A stretch of DNA of 64,000 nucleotides from Mycoavidus cysteinexigens. GTDB taxonomy: Bacteria; Pseudomonadota; Gammaproteobacteria; Burkholderiales; Burkholderiaceae. The DNA is taken from positions 682,001 to 746,000 of the forward strand of contig NZ_AP018150.1 of NCBI RefSeq assembly GCF_003966915.1. The letters run 5' to 3'. Under the pieces are notes generated by a model. The model worked only from the letters and a program-made list of their open reading frames with translations, was not told the origin of the DNA and ran no database searches. Of this stretch, positions 8,109 to 17,804 are shown in pieces (position 1 is the first letter of the stretch; every line of letters begins with the position of its first letter). The position numbers and the translations under genes were made by a program.

Positions 8109-9055
8109 GCAAGATGTTCAATCCGAACCGCGAGGTGTCCATTGATGTCGAGTAGCAAACCGCGTGCGACAGGCCGGCCGTTGACGGTGAGCGTGACGAG
8201 GCCATCGCTGTGCGCTGGGCCGTCTAGCACATCGCCAACACTTAGGTGCGCGAGCGCCGCGAGTGGCGCTTGAAGTGAGGCCGCTTCTGCAACCACGCGC
8301 ACCATTAGGTTGCTGCCGTTTTCTGAGGTTGTGGTTGGCGTGATGTCCAGCCAATCATTGGAGTGGTCCATAATGTTTCCGATCGTGTAATTGCCGGTTG
8401 CGTCATGCGTGAGCACGGCAAGGGGGCGGTTCATAAAAAGGCACAGTTCGCCCTCTGCCAGGCGGTAGGCATGCTGTAGCAGAATGGCGTCGCCAACGTT
8501 GATCTGTTTTAAGGCTTGCGCGTCGAGGGTGCTCCAACCTGCGACAAGCGGCACCGGAACGCGTGGCGCAGGCGGATTGAGCTCGGGTGCCAGGATAGGC
8601 TCGAACTGGTCAGCCAGCGTATCGAGCCAGGCCAGCGGTGCGTCAAGGACGCGCAAGGTAAGCTGTCTTTCTGCTTGCTCAAGGTGTAGACACCAATCCT
8701 GCGCCGGCTCGACGTAACCCGTTTCAATCGTGCTGCCCACGAGCCAATCATTGTCCGCGCAGCCCGGGTCCGTACTGGCGCAGGTCCAGGCAGCCAATGC
8801 ATCGCGTAGGTCGGCGGGTACCGCTGACCAAGCGGGGACGACCAGCATCGGTTCGAGCCAACGGCACCATTGCATTGCCTCTAGCCACAGCCGCACCGGA
8901 GCGCCTGCAATGTGGGTGTGCAGAATCAAGCCGGCGCCGCCGGCATGCTGATAGGCCAGGACATATGTGCTAGCGTTATGTTGCCGGCGTCGTCCCGCCC
9001 CTATTTTGCGCAGCAGTGCGCCGGCGGCTTCAGTCAGTGGCAGGGGTTGCATCAC
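8105..9055 (-). CDS. sctQ: Type III cytoplasmic ring (sorting platform) protein SctQ
   Basis: C-ring/sorting-platform component of the FliM/FliN-SpoA type, 316 aa (SsaQ is 322 aa). The C-terminal 75 residues form a SpoA domain (LAHLSVGDVLDGPAHSDGLV, then VTLTVNGRPVARGLLLDIN and a final VRIEHLA). A first SpoA-like region lies around residues 180-225 (INVGDAILLQHAYRLAEGEL). The ATGs at 9055 and 9052 overlap the end of sctP. SsaQ-type genes often also make a short C-terminal product from an internal start; I cannot identify one with confidence here. Confidence 0.9.
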   Translation of the reverse strand: MMQPLPLTEAAGALLRKIGAGRRRQHNASTYVLAYQHAGGAGLILHTHIAGAPVRLWLEAMQWCRWLEPMLVVPAWSAVPADLRDALAAWTCASTDPGCADNDWLVGSTIETGYVEPAQDWCLHLEQAERQLTLRVLDAPLAWLDTLADQFEPILAPELNPPAPRVPVPLVAGWSTLDAQALKQINVGDAILLQHAYRLAEGELCLFMNRPLAVLTHDATGNYTIGNIMDHSNDWLDITPTTTSENGSNLMVRVVAEAASLQAPLAALAHLSVGDVLDGPAHSDGLVTLTVNGRPVARGLLLDINGHLAVRIEHLA

Positions 9056-9491
9056 GCACCTCCAAGGTCACGGAATGGTCAAATAATCGGGCTAATTCAG
9101 CTTGGCATTCTTCAAGCTGGCCAACCGCGCGTTCAAATTGCTGTTTATCTGGGACTTGCACGCTTAGCGCCACCTGTGGGCCGTGTGCGCAGGCTGAAAT
9201 TTCCAAACCCGCGAGCGGCCCATTGGTCAGTCGCAAATGGAGTGTCTCCAGATTTTTGCGCAGGGAGCGGGCTGTGGCGACGAAGTGCGCTTCGGCGCTC
9301 TTATGCAGCGGGTACGGTGGTGCGCTTGCTGGCGGATCCGACGCGGCATCCTGCGGTGCACACGCGTGTGAAACGGGCGCATGTAACAGTGCCTCAAAGC
9401 AGTGTTGGGCATCGGGTTGGTCTTCATCGTGCAGCGTGTCGCCAGTGGTACGGCGCGGTATGCCGCGTGTGCCAGTTTTTAGCAAAAGCAT
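9030..9491 (-). CDS. sctP: SctP-like needle-length/substrate-switch regulator
   Basis: A 153-aa protein in the ssaP position between sctO and sctQ. The N-terminal half is Pro/Ala-rich and probably disordered. The C-terminal half (about residues 65-150) contains a folded part with LRKNLETLHLRLTNGPLAGL and VALSVQVPDKQQFERAVGQL, resembling the conserved C-terminal domain of SsaP/YscP-type proteins. It overlaps sctQ by 26 nt. The family is poorly conserved, so synteny carries most of the weight. Confidence 0.72.
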   Translation of the reverse strand: MLLLKTGTRGIPRRTTGDTLHDEDQPDAQHCFEALLHAPVSHACAPQDAASDPPASAPPYPLHKSAEAHFVATARSLRKNLETLHLRLTNGPLAGLEISACAHGPQVALSVQVPDKQQFERAVGQLEECQAELARLFDHSVTLEVRDATPATD

Positions 9492-9494
9492 GGG

Positions 9495-9878
9495 TTACTC
9501 CAAAAGCGTGTTGAATTTTTCCTGTTTCATTAAAACCTTGCGTAGCAGTGTCTGCTGCTGGGCTTTGTCAATCTGTAAGGCTTGCCATTGCGCCTGGAGT
9601 GTGTCGATTTGTTCCGCCAAGGCCTGATCGTTCTGAAAATGGTCGGTCAATTGGTTTTTCAAGGTCTGGCGCGCAGTGGCATCGAGTACTTCAACCACAG
9701 TGCTGTGGCTACGCCAGGTCTTCCAGATCTGGTAACGCTCTTCAAGTAGCAGCGCTTTCTTATCCCGCAGTTGTTCTTGCTGCCGTGCGTTGGCCGCCAA
9801 TTTGGCGCGCAAGCTCTGCTCACGTCGCGTCTTGAGAGTCAAAAGCATGGCTAGAGTTACGCGTGTATCGTTTTCCAT
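9495..9878 (-). CDS. sctO: SctO-like type III stalk protein (SsaO/YscO/FliJ-like)
   Basis: A 127-aa, almost entirely alpha-helical coiled-coil protein ([20 protein letters not shown] and [20 protein letters not shown]), as expected for the central stalk that couples the SctN ATPase to the SctV export gate. Length is as for SsaO (125 aa). The ATG at 9878 overlaps the sctN end by 22 nt; an alternative ATG at 9848 lies just after the sctN stop. Neither has a strong ribosome site. Confidence 0.85.
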   Translation of the reverse strand: MENDTRVTLAMLLTLKTRREQSLRAKLAANARQQEQLRDKKALLLEERYQIWKTWRSHSTVVEVLDATARQTLKNQLTDHFQNDQALAEQIDTLQAQWQALQIDKAQQQTLLRKVLMKQEKFNTLLE

Positions 9879-11200
9879 AGCAGTTCAAGAGTGTGTTCAA
9901 AGTCATTTTTTTCCGTCGTGGGTTGACGCAAAAACTCACGGATCGCGTCTTTGCGGGCCAGTGCTTCATCTGCCTCAGGATCTTGGCCGGCTTGATATTC
10001 GCCAACTCGCACTAGTAACTCGATGTCTTTATGCGCGCTGGCGAGTTGGCGCAACCGGCCCGCCAGCTGTCGGTGCTCGTCGCTCACGATGTCTCCCATG
10101 ATCCGGCTGATGCTTGCGCCAATATCGATGGCGGGGTAGTGGTTGGCTTCGGCCAGTTTGCGCGACAACACGATATGGCCATCTAAAATCGAGCGCACTT
10201 CATCCGCCAGTGGCTCATTCAGGTTGTCGCCTTCGACTAGTACCGTGTACAGGCCCGTAATGCTGCCGGTGGGTGCTGGACCTGCGCGCTCAAGGAGGCG
10301 TGGCAGACGTGCAAAAAAACTCGGCGGATAACTGCCCGCCGCTGGCCGTTCGCCTGCCGCTAGGCCGATTTCACGCGCCGCGCGCGCAAAGCGCGTGAGC
10401 GAATCCATCAGCAGCAGCACGTTTTTGCCTTGATCACGGAAGTACTCAGCGATGGTGGTCGCGGTATAAGCGGCTTTAAGCCGCTCGAGGGCGGGGCGGT
10501 CTGAGGTGGCGACGACGACAACTGTGCGCTGGCGCGCTTCTTCAGACAGTGTGTGCTCAAGAAACGCGCGTACTTCGCGGCCACGCTCGCCGACGAGCGC
10601 CAACACAATCACATCGGCCAGGCTGCCATCACAGATCATGCCCAGCAACGTGCTCTTGCCGCCGCCGGCCGCGGCAAAAATCCCTACGCGTTGGCCACGG
10701 CCGCAGGTCAACAGGCCATCGATGGCGCGCACTCCCAAGGGCAGTGGCGTATCGATGATGGGCCGGCTGAGAGGATGGGGAACGTCGCGCTCGATGTCAC
10801 GGTATTCGCAGTTGTGCGGCACGAGGTTTCCCTCTAGCGAACGGCCCATGCCGTCGAGTACCTGGCCGAGCAGAAACTGACCTACGGCGATCCGATGCGG
10901 CCGGCCCAGCGGCTGTACGTAGCTGCCAACGGCTACGCCAATCGGTTCGGTAAAAGGCGATAAGAGAGCGATGTCACCTTTGAGAGAGACAATTTCAGCT
11001 TCGATGCCGCTTGGCTCTAGCCGGCATAACTCCGCTAATCCAGCGCCAGGCAGTGCAGCGCGTAATAGCGTGGGGCCAACCTCGACCAGACGTCCTTGGA
11101 CGGTTTCGCCGGTTTCAACCACGTTTGCTGCTTGCGTTTGCAGGCTGGCTAAGCGCTTGGCTACTAAAGCTTCAATTGTTGCGAGTTTAGGCAAACGCAT
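9857..11200 (-). CDS. sctN: Type III secretion ATPase SctN
   Basis: Hexameric F1-like ATPase that unfolds and releases chaperone-bound substrates at the export gate. It is 447 aa, with Walker A in [13 protein letters not shown] (about residues 175-187), the Walker B region [15 protein letters not shown] and the [19 protein letters not shown] signature, all typical of FliI/SctN. It starts 2 nt after the sctV stop and overlaps sctO. No anomalies were seen. Confidence 0.97.
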   Translation of the reverse strand: MRLPKLATIEALVAKRLASLQTQAANVVETGETVQGRLVEVGPTLLRAALPGAGLAELCRLEPSGIEAEIVSLKGDIALLSPFTEPIGVAVGSYVQPLGRPHRIAVGQFLLGQVLDGMGRSLEGNLVPHNCEYRDIERDVPHPLSRPIIDTPLPLGVRAIDGLLTCGRGQRVGIFAAAGGGKSTLLGMICDGSLADVIVLALVGERGREVRAFLEHTLSEEARQRTVVVVATSDRPALERLKAAYTATTIAEYFRDQGKNVLLLMDSLTRFARAAREIGLAAGERPAAGSYPPSFFARLPRLLERAGPAPTGSITGLYTVLVEGDNLNEPLADEVRSILDGHIVLSRKLAEANHYPAIDIGASISRIMGDIVSDEHRQLAGRLRQLASAHKDIELLVRVGEYQAGQDPEADEALARKDAIREFLRQPTTEKNDFEHTLELLWKTIHA

Positions 11201-11202
11201 AA

Positions 11203-13257
11203 TTAAGCCTCACCGATTAAGTCGATATTGCCCAGTACGCGTAACTCAACCTCGTCATTGACCTCTTGGAAAGAGAGCACGGGCAGGTTGAGGCTGGCGC
11301 GCTCCAGAAGCTTGCGCAGAAAACGGCGGACATCAATCGCGGTCATCAGCACGGCGCGCTGCGTGTGGTTTTCGCTAATGGTCTCGCTAATACAGTCGAC
11401 AATCGTTTTGACATGTTGTGGCTCCAATGCCGAATATGAGCCGGCAGCGGTTTGGCGGATGGATTCGCGGATCATGCTCTCGATTCGATCACCGATCATC
11501 CAGCCGCTAATCCATGACTGCTGAGCCCGGTGGCGGGTCGCAATGTGGCGCCGCAATGCGACCCGGACATATTCAACCAACATCACCGGATCTTTCTCGC
11601 GCGGCGCCCATTCGATCAGAGCTTCAAACACGCTGCGCAAATTGCGAATCGAAATACCCTCTTCGACCAGCCGCTGCAACACGTCGGCGATGCGTCCGAT
11701 CGGCAATTGGCGTTGCACTTCTTTGACTAGTTCAGCATATTTGGCTTCCATCGCATCCATTAGGAAGCGGGTTTCCTGAACGCCAATGAATTCGGCTGCA
11801 TAGCGGTCCACCGATAACGATAGACAGTACGTGATTTGTGCGTCATTCTGATAAAAGGGGATGCCTAACGCGGCAAGCGACTCAGCTTGCGTCGCCTCGA
11901 CCCATTGCAAATGCAAGCCGCCAAATGGCAAGGGGGTGGTCTGCACGGTTTGCGCCAGGGGTTGTGCGCTGGCGTCAAGCAGGAGCAGGCGCACGGGTAT
12001 CGAAAGGGTCAGTACGGGTTCTTGGTATAGCAGAATCTGTAGCGTGTCGGCCGCGAGCGCGTCGTCTTGCTGTAGATGAATCTCGGGGAGCGGGATGCCA
12101 AGTTGTTCGAATTTGCGCAGGCGTAGCGTATCGAATATCTGAGCAGACTTGGCGTAAGGTGCGAGATGACTGCCAAAGCGCACCATTAGAGGCAGCGCGC
12201 CAGGCGTCATGGCTAAGGATGCGGTTTCGGCCCCGGCTTCGCCGGTGCTATGTGAAGTGCTGCGATTGGCTATGGCACTGCCGCTGGCGCGGTGCTTTCT
12301 AATCCGCCATGCGCAACCGAAGACGCCCGCGGCCAGCGCGATGAAATAGATCGCTGGAAAACCGGGAATCAGCGCGAAGACGAGCAATACGGCAGCGGCG
12401 AGTAGCAGCGCTTGCGGCTGTTTGCCGATCTGTTCTGCTAAATCTGCAGCGAGGTGCTTGCGTTGCTCGCCCGGCACGCGTGTGACGATGATGCCGGCGG
12501 TAATCGAAATTAGCAGCGCTGGAATCTGGCTAATCAAGCCATCGCCGATGGACAAGATCGCGTACGTCGACATTGCGACGCTTGCGCTCATACCGTGCAT
12601 AAATACGCCCAATGCGGTGCCGCCCACGATATTGACGAAAATGATAATGATGCTGGCGATCGCGTCGCCCTTGACGAACTTCATCGCACCGTCCATCGCG
12701 CCATACAGCTGACTTTCTTTTTGCACCAAGTTACGCTGGCGACGCGCTTCGTTCGCGTCGATGATGCCCGCGCGCATATCGCCATCGATACTCATCTGTT
12801 TGCCGGGCATTCCATCTAGCGAGAAACGCGCGCCGACTTCAGCGACCCGCTCTGAGCCCTTGGTGATCACGATGAACTGCACGATCGTAATAATCATAAA
12901 AACGATGAGACCGACGCCGAGACTGCCGCCGACCGCGAAGCTACCAAAAGTGTGGACAATGTCGCCTGCATCGGCCTGCAACAGGATCAAGCGGGTGGTG
13001 CTAATTGTCAACGCTAGGCGGTAGAGCGTGGTGATCAGCAAGACCGAAGGAAAGGCAGCGAATTCAAGTGGATCACGGATATACAGCGCCATCATCAGCA
13101 AGATGATCGAGATCGTCAAATTGACCGTGATCAATAAATCGATTAGGCCGGTAGGTAAAGGCACGATCATCATAAACACTGCCACCAGCAGCATGACCGC
13201 GAGCACGATGTCCTGGCGGCCCGCCATGATGGCAAGCCAGTGACTGAGACGTTTCAT
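11203..13257 (-). CDS. sctV: Type III export gate protein SctV (SsaV/FlhA family)
   Basis: Major export gate protein, 684 aa from the ATG at 13257, which overlaps the ssaM-like stop (TGATG) and has GGAGAG just upstream; SsaV is 681 aa. About residues 1-330 contain seven to eight transmembrane helices and the conserved cytoplasmic FHIPEP-type region ([22 protein letters not shown] and [22 protein letters not shown]). The C-terminal 330 residues are the cytoplasmic nonameric-ring domain, with [20 protein letters not shown]. The upstream extension to 13308 lacks a ribosome site. Confidence 0.97.
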   Translation of the reverse strand: MKRLSHWLAIMAGRQDIVLAVMLLVAVFMMIVPLPTGLIDLLITVNLTISIILLMMALYIRDPLEFAAFPSVLLITTLYRLALTISTTRLILLQADAGDIVHTFGSFAVGGSLGVGLIVFMIITIVQFIVITKGSERVAEVGARFSLDGMPGKQMSIDGDMRAGIIDANEARRQRNLVQKESQLYGAMDGAMKFVKGDAIASIIIIFVNIVGGTALGVFMHGMSASVAMSTYAILSIGDGLISQIPALLISITAGIIVTRVPGEQRKHLAADLAEQIGKQPQALLLAAAVLLVFALIPGFPAIYFIALAAGVFGCAWRIRKHRASGSAIANRSTSHSTGEAGAETASLAMTPGALPLMVRFGSHLAPYAKSAQIFDTLRLRKFEQLGIPLPEIHLQQDDALAADTLQILLYQEPVLTLSIPVRLLLLDASAQPLAQTVQTTPLPFGGLHLQWVEATQAESLAALGIPFYQNDAQITYCLSLSVDRYAAEFIGVQETRFLMDAMEAKYAELVKEVQRQLPIGRIADVLQRLVEEGISIRNLRSVFEALIEWAPREKDPVMLVEYVRVALRRHIATRHRAQQSWISGWMIGDRIESMIRESIRQTAAGSYSALEPQHVKTIVDCISETISENHTQRAVLMTAIDVRRFLRKLLERASLNLPVLSFQEVNDEVELRVLGNIDLIGEA

Positions 13258-13622
13258 CAATTCTCTCCAAAGTGCGCGTCGAGCAGCCGACGCATGGTGT
13301 GATAGCAAGCTATCCAGTGATTGACTTCACTCTCCGGTGCTGGAGAACAACTGAGCACTTGGTGATTGCGCAGCACATAAGCGCGTAACGGCACGCCCTG
13401 CAGCCGCGCAGGCTGACAGCGATTGAGGAGCGACTTGAGCACTACCACGCGGTGCGGCGCCTCAATCTGGCGTGCCAACGACAGCAAAATGCGTTCGTCT
13501 AGATATTCGATGTACAAACGATAGGGAGGGACCACGAATTCCATGCGTGGCGTAATGCGCACGCTGGGTAAATCCGATAGGCGCAAAAATTGCTCGAGTC
13601 GGCGTTGTGTTTGCAGGTCCAT
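13257..13622 (-). CDS. ssaM: SsaM-like type III regulator/gatekeeper partner
   Basis: A 121-aa protein from the ATG at 13622, which has AGGA six nt upstream; a start at 13661 would add 13 residues. Length and the core PARLQGVPLRAYVLRNHQVLSCSP strongly recall Salmonella SsaM (122 aa), which acts with the SpiC and SsaL gatekeeper proteins to order translocator before effector secretion. It lies directly upstream of sctV, exactly as in SPI-2, and its stop overlaps the sctV start. It is probably cytoplasmic. Confidence 0.85.
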   Translation of the reverse strand: MDLQTQRRLEQFLRLSDLPSVRITPRMEFVVPPYRLYIEYLDERILLSLARQIEAPHRVVVLKSLLNRCQPARLQGVPLRAYVLRNHQVLSCSPAPESEVNHWIACYHTMRRLLDAHFGEN

Positions 13623-13682
13623 TCCGATTCCTAGCGTTGGCGGTGGGTGGCCGATAGACAATTCAGGGAGCTATCATCGGCC

Positions 13683-13710
13683 GTGAAAAACAAGAATAAT
13701 TCTATATAAT
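13683..13710 (+). promoter_or_regulatory. Candidate promoter for ssrA-like kinase gene
   Basis: A perfect TATAAT lies at 13705-13710 in the short gap between the divergent ssaM and kinase genes. It is preceded at a 16-nt spacing by a poor -35 (GTGAAA, 13683-13688). The weak -35 suggests activator dependence. Confidence 0.35.
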
Positions 13711-13800
13711 CAATAGACCAGAGCCATCCGGTAAAGACCTGAAAAGACCGCGCGCCTGAGCGCCGCTTGCAGCCGAACATTGTTCCCACTTGATTCTGTT

Positions 13801-16644
13801 ATGCGAAAACTCTGGAAAAACTCCCTGACCACACGCATTGTTGCCATCATGGGTGTAGCAATGGTGCTGTTTTGGCTGCTCGTTGCGGGGGTCAATTTTT
13901 ACTACTTGTATACTAAAGCGCGCTATCACCTGAACCAAAAGATGACGGCGAGGCTGGAGTTCATGACTCAGCAAGTCAATCAGCGTTTTGGCTACGCTGA
14001 GCGGCAGGTGCGCGGACTGGCTTGGGCCTGGCATGCGGTATACCCCAGCACCAATCTGCCGTCTTATCCGCGTGATTTAAGGCGTGCAGTATTTGTACCA
14101 TTCGAACAGGTCACAATAGATCGTGTGCTGGCGCGACAGGCAAGCATTGTGATGGAACACTATGGACGCGTCGACGAAATCTACGATGATCTTCAGGTGG
14201 CGGACTCAGTCGAAATGTTCTTACTGGTGCCTGATCAAGGAGTGGTTTTCTTTCAGCCGCAGGCGCAGACGCTATCGGCCGAGGATAGCCATCATCGAGT
14301 GAAAGTACTCGCGTCGCTGCAAAATATGCCTTTTACTAAACCCGTCCATTGGAGTCCGCTGTTCCAGGATGCGTGCGGCTCTTTGTACGTTGCGGCGCTT
14401 GCGCGCGACCCTGATACAGGCGTGATCGCAGGCCAAATTTTGCGTATGGGTGCATTAGGGGCATTTCTTACTGCCAAGACGGAAGAGTTCGGATCGCTAA
14501 AATTCGCCCTTCAGGACGAGGGTAGAACCCTACTGTGGAGCAATATTGAACCGCATGATGTGGGCGCGTTATCTGATGTATTTTTAGCCGCCACCTCGAT
14601 GTTGGGCTCATTAGACAGCGCATGCACGCACCCCATCCGTATCCATAATTTTTTTGTCGCATATACTCCCTTAAGCGGACCGTCATTGCAATTGCTGGTG
14701 GCCTATCCAGCAAAATACCTGATCAATAAGACATTTGCGCTGGTCGCATCTACCGTACCGTGGGCATTGCTGGTACAACTGCTGCTTAGCATCATCGTAT
14801 TTGTGATCCTGCAGCTCTATCTTGGGCGGCCGTTACGAAAGATCGTGACTGTGTTAGATACGCAGCAAGCGACTGACCCCCTACGTCGTCTGCCGGAAGG
14901 GCGGACCGACGAGCTCGGGCGCATTGCCAAAGCCTATAATGTACTGATTCAGAAACTCAGTGCCTACTATCGAACGCTTGAAGATAAGGTGCTGGCCCGC
15001 ACGCATGAATTGGAGGAAGCAAGACAACTCGCCGAGCAAGTCAGCCATCGCAAAAGCGAGCATATTGCGAGTATTAGTCATGAAATTCGTACCCCGTTGA
15101 ATGGTATCGTGGGGGCGATCAGTCTGCTTGAGCGCAGCTCGCTCTCACCGCAGCAGCAAGATTTGACTGCCATTGCGCGCAAATCTTCCGGATACTTGCT
15201 CAATATTGTAAATGATTTGCTGGATTTTTCTCGAATTGAGGCTGGGCAATTGAAATTGTCGTTCGCACTGGCACCAATTTTTCCGATGCTCGATCAGGTG
15301 ATGCTCACCGTCAACCTGAAAGCGCAAGAAAAACGGTTGGTATTACGAACTTGGGTGGCGTCGGACGTGCCGCAGCAGATGATGCTCGACGACATACGCG
15401 TGCGGCAGATTTTGATTAACTTACTGGGCAACGCAGTGAAATTCACCCAGCAAGGACATATTCATCTGCATGTGTGGCGGCAGGCCGATCAATTATTGAT
15501 GGCGGTCGAGGATACCGGCGCGGGGATTCCAGATGAGCATAGGCAGACGATTTTTCAGCCATTCATTCAAGTGCGCCCTTACGATAACGGCAATGGACTT
15601 GGGCTTGCGATTGCGTCGCAGATCGTAGGGCTGATGGGCGGTGAAATTCTACTCGACAGCCAAGCCGGCATGGGTTCGCGGTTTACGCTGCGCTTGCCTT
15701 TGCGTGAGCCCTCGCCGCCGCTGGAGCCGTTTAACGCGCGTCTGGTTGCAGCCGAACCGTTGCATCGGCAGTTGCGCGCCTGGGGAATCGAGCCTCAGAT
15801 CGGCGCTAATCCGTTATTGGATGGTCCAGAGCTGGTTTATTTACCGGATAAACTACGACGCAAAGTTACCGCCGCGTTACGCGGCGAAACATTGGACAAT
15901 GAGCGCGTGGTGACCACTGTCTGTCCGTGGTCGCTTAAAGTGCTGGTGGTCGACGATATGCCGATCAACCGCGGCATTGTCGGTAAGATGCTGCAAGAGC
16001 TGGGCCAGCACATTGAAACTGCGGCATCAGGCCACGAAGCATTGCAGTTGGGTCGTCAGCAGGTGTTTGATCTGGTTTTTCTGGATATGCGTATGCCCGA
16101 GATGGATGGGCTTGAAACTACCGAACACTGGCGCAATCCGCACGGCGGTATCCTCGATCAGAATACGCCGATCATTGCGCTGACCGCGAATGCACTGCCG
16201 GGCGAATCTGAGCGCGTCAAGGCTGCTGGCATGAATGGATATTTGGCCAAGCCGGTCAGCCTCGAGCAGTTGGCTGCAGCGCTCAACTATGCAGCGTCAC
16301 AGCAACTCGTGCATGGTATCGAGCTAAGACCCAACCAACAATTGCAAAAGCCGCTGCTCAACCTTGCCGATGACGCGCTGCGGGATCAACTTTATGCCAC
16401 ACTGACGGCGCTGCAGCAACAGCTTGATGCTGCCTGGCGTGCGCACCAACGTGATCTACTGCTAGACGTGCTGCATACCCTCAAAGGGTGCGCAGGACAG
16501 AGCGGGATCGATTTGGTGTTCAAAGCGACAGAGCAACAAGAAACCCAGATACACCAGGGAAATTGGCCAAGCGATCAAGCGATCAAGGATCTGGGCCGGT
16601 TGATCAGCCAAGCCATAGCGTCCCTCCCGCGCGCTGTTCAATGA
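13801..16644 (+). CDS. ssrA: SsrA-like hybrid sensor histidine kinase
   Basis: Membrane sensor expected to control this secretion locus; 947 aa, close to SsrA (920 aa). An N-terminal transmembrane helix at about residues 17-40 and a second at about 315-345 enclose a periplasmic sensor domain, followed by a HAMP region. The HisKA domain has the phospho-acceptor His in SISHEIRTPLNG (H427). A HATPase domain (NLLGNAVKF, DTGAGIP, GNGLGLAIA), a receiver (phospho-acceptor D762 in FLDMRMPEMDG) and a C-terminal Hpt domain (H892 in LHTLKG) complete a phosphorelay. The ATG at 13801 is preferred over an upstream TTG. Its 3' end overlaps the convergent ssrB-like gene by 7 nt, unlike the tandem ssrAB of Salmonella. 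Confidence 0.93.
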   Translation: MRKLWKNSLTTRIVAIMGVAMVLFWLLVAGVNFYYLYTKARYHLNQKMTARLEFMTQQVNQRFGYAERQVRGLAWAWHAVYPSTNLPSYPRDLRRAVFVPFEQVTIDRVLARQASIVMEHYGRVDEIYDDLQVADSVEMFLLVPDQGVVFFQPQAQTLSAEDSHHRVKVLASLQNMPFTKPVHWSPLFQDACGSLYVAALARDPDTGVIAGQILRMGALGAFLTAKTEEFGSLKFALQDEGRTLLWSNIEPHDVGALSDVFLAATSMLGSLDSACTHPIRIHNFFVAYTPLSGPSLQLLVAYPAKYLINKTFALVASTVPWALLVQLLLSIIVFVILQLYLGRPLRKIVTVLDTQQATDPLRRLPEGRTDELGRIAKAYNVLIQKLSAYYRTLEDKVLARTHELEEARQLAEQVSHRKSEHIASISHEIRTPLNGIVGAISLLERSSLSPQQQDLTAIARKSSGYLLNIVNDLLDFSRIEAGQLKLSFALAPIFPMLDQVMLTVNLKAQEKRLVLRTWVASDVPQQMMLDDIRVRQILINLLGNAVKFTQQGHIHLHVWRQADQLLMAVEDTGAGIPDEHRQTIFQPFIQVRPYDNGNGLGLAIASQIVGLMGGEILLDSQAGMGSRFTLRLPLREPSPPLEPFNARLVAAEPLHRQLRAWGIEPQIGANPLLDGPELVYLPDKLRRKVTAALRGETLDNERVVTTVCPWSLKVLVVDDMPINRGIVGKMLQELGQHIETAASGHEALQLGRQQVFDLVFLDMRMPEMDGLETTEHWRNPHGGILDQNTPIIALTANALPGESERVKAAGMNGYLAKPVSLEQLAAALNYAASQQLVHGIELRPNQQLQKPLLNLADDALRDQLYATLTALQQQLDAAWRAHQRDLLLDVLHTLKGCAGQSGIDLVFKATEQQETQIHQGNWPSDQAIKDLGRLISQAIASLPRAVQ

Positions 16645-17288
16645 ATGCCCAGACGGATGGCCCAATTCACCAAATCGGCAACGCGATGTGCATTAAGCTT
16701 GCGCATCAGATGCAAGCGATGGGTTTCCACCGTCTTGACCGTAATGCTCAGCTTGTCTGCAATGTCCTGGTTGCGCGCACCTTCGGCGATGAGCTTTAGG
16801 ATCTGGCTTTCGCGTGGCGTCAAGGTCGTGCGACCGTCAACGGTGGGCTGCTCGGTAATGAGTGCTTTACTCAGCGCCGGATCAAGAAAAGGTTTGCCGA
16901 GCAGTGTGGTTTGCAAAGCGGCTAGCAAGATTTGTTGTGGACTTTGTTTCAGCACATAACCGAGCGCACCGGCCGCCAGCGCCTCGCGCGCGCGGTGTTC
17001 GGCATGATCTGCGGTCACCGCAATGATTACCAACTCCGGCCAGCGGCTTTTTAATTGACGGATCACGTCGATGCCGTTCATACCGGGCAACCCCAGGTCG
17101 GTTAACACAATATCGGGCTGCCATTGTTGACATGCCCGATAGGCCTCCAAGCCGTTATTCACTTCACCGACCACCTGATACGCCGCGGCTGTTGACAGTA
17201 GATTTTTGATGCCATCGCTGAGCAGCGAATGATCCTCGACAATTAAAATCCGGCGTGGGACGTCAGCCGTTGTATTGTTAAAAAACAT
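16638..17288 (-). CDS. ssrB: SsrB-like LuxR-family response regulator
   Basis: DNA-binding response regulator of 216 aa (SsrB is 212 aa). The receiver domain covers residues 12-130, with acidic residues E18/D19, the phospho-acceptor D64 in VLTDLGLPGMNG and the conserved Lys in GYVLKQSP. The C-terminal LuxR-type helix-turn-helix contains LTPRESQILKLIAEG and ITVKTVETHRLHLMRKL. It is most likely the partner of the adjacent hybrid kinase and activator of the type III operons, by analogy with SPI-2. It is transcribed divergently from the ssaB-sctC-sctD-ssaE operon. Confidence 0.93.
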   Translation of the reverse strand: MFFNNTTADVPRRILIVEDHSLLSDGIKNLLSTAAAYQVVGEVNNGLEAYRACQQWQPDIVLTDLGLPGMNGIDVIRQLKSRWPELVIIAVTADHAEHRAREALAAGALGYVLKQSPQQILLAALQTTLLGKPFLDPALSKALITEQPTVDGRTTLTPRESQILKLIAEGARNQDIADKLSITVKTVETHRLHLMRKLNAHRVADLVNWAIRLGIH

Positions 17289-17414
17289 CGTGCATGGTCT
17301 CCAAAGTATAGGGCATATCCGACCCTCCTCAAAAAACTCAGGTCATTACCGGATCGATTTGCCTTGGCATTATCGCAAAATATGCGCTTAATCAAACACA
17401 AATAGGTGATGCTG

Positions 17415-17804
17415 ATGAAATTGCCCCCCTTCATTGCTGCCTTAGACGCGGTTTTGGTCCAGCGGCACTCTAGTGGCCGTTGCTGGCTGACATTTTACGG
17501 CCTGCCTGGGTGGTGCGCGGACTATCCCTGCGGGTTGTGTGTGGCCTGCGCGATTGAACGTGAGTCGCTCGACGACACCTGGCTGGTGCAGGCTAGTTTA
17601 TGGCTTGCGTCGGTACGCGGCAACCTGGATGACAGCTTGCTGCTAGAGGACGGCAAACTTTGGCTGACGCGCCGTTACGCGCCTAAGCTTGAATATGCAG
17701 TGGGGCAAACGCAGCTGAATCAGCAATTAGCGATCGCACGTTGGCTCGCGACCCACGGCGAGTCTAAACCAGAGACAGCGGAGTTAACTAGGAGATGGAG
17801 ATGA
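17415..17804 (+). CDS. SsaB/SpiC-like type III protein
   Basis: A 129-aa protein, first of the ssaB-C-D-E order. Size (SpiC is 127-133 aa) and the pattern of Leu/Ala-rich helix (ASLWLASVRGNLDDSLLLED) followed by LNQQLAIARWLATHG give weak similarity to SpiC, which in Salmonella acts in gatekeeping and secretion hierarchy with SsaM. A cluster of Cys (GWCADYPCGLCVACAIE) is unusual and could bind metal. The ATG at 17415 follows AGGTG; GTG and ATG starts lie 3 and 2 codons upstream. It overlaps the secretin start by 4 nt (ATGA). Confidence 0.6.
   Translation: MKLPPFIAALDAVLVQRHSSGRCWLTFYGLPGWCADYPCGLCVACAIERESLDDTWLVQASLWLASVRGNLDDSLLLEDGKLWLTRRYAPKLEYAVGQTQLNQQLAIARWLATHGESKPETAELTRRWR

Noticed and set aside
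13702-14034. 110-aa - strand open frame over the kinase start
   Set aside because: Overlaps the kinase N-terminus completely, has no ribosome site and low-complexity content; the kinase frame has clear domains.
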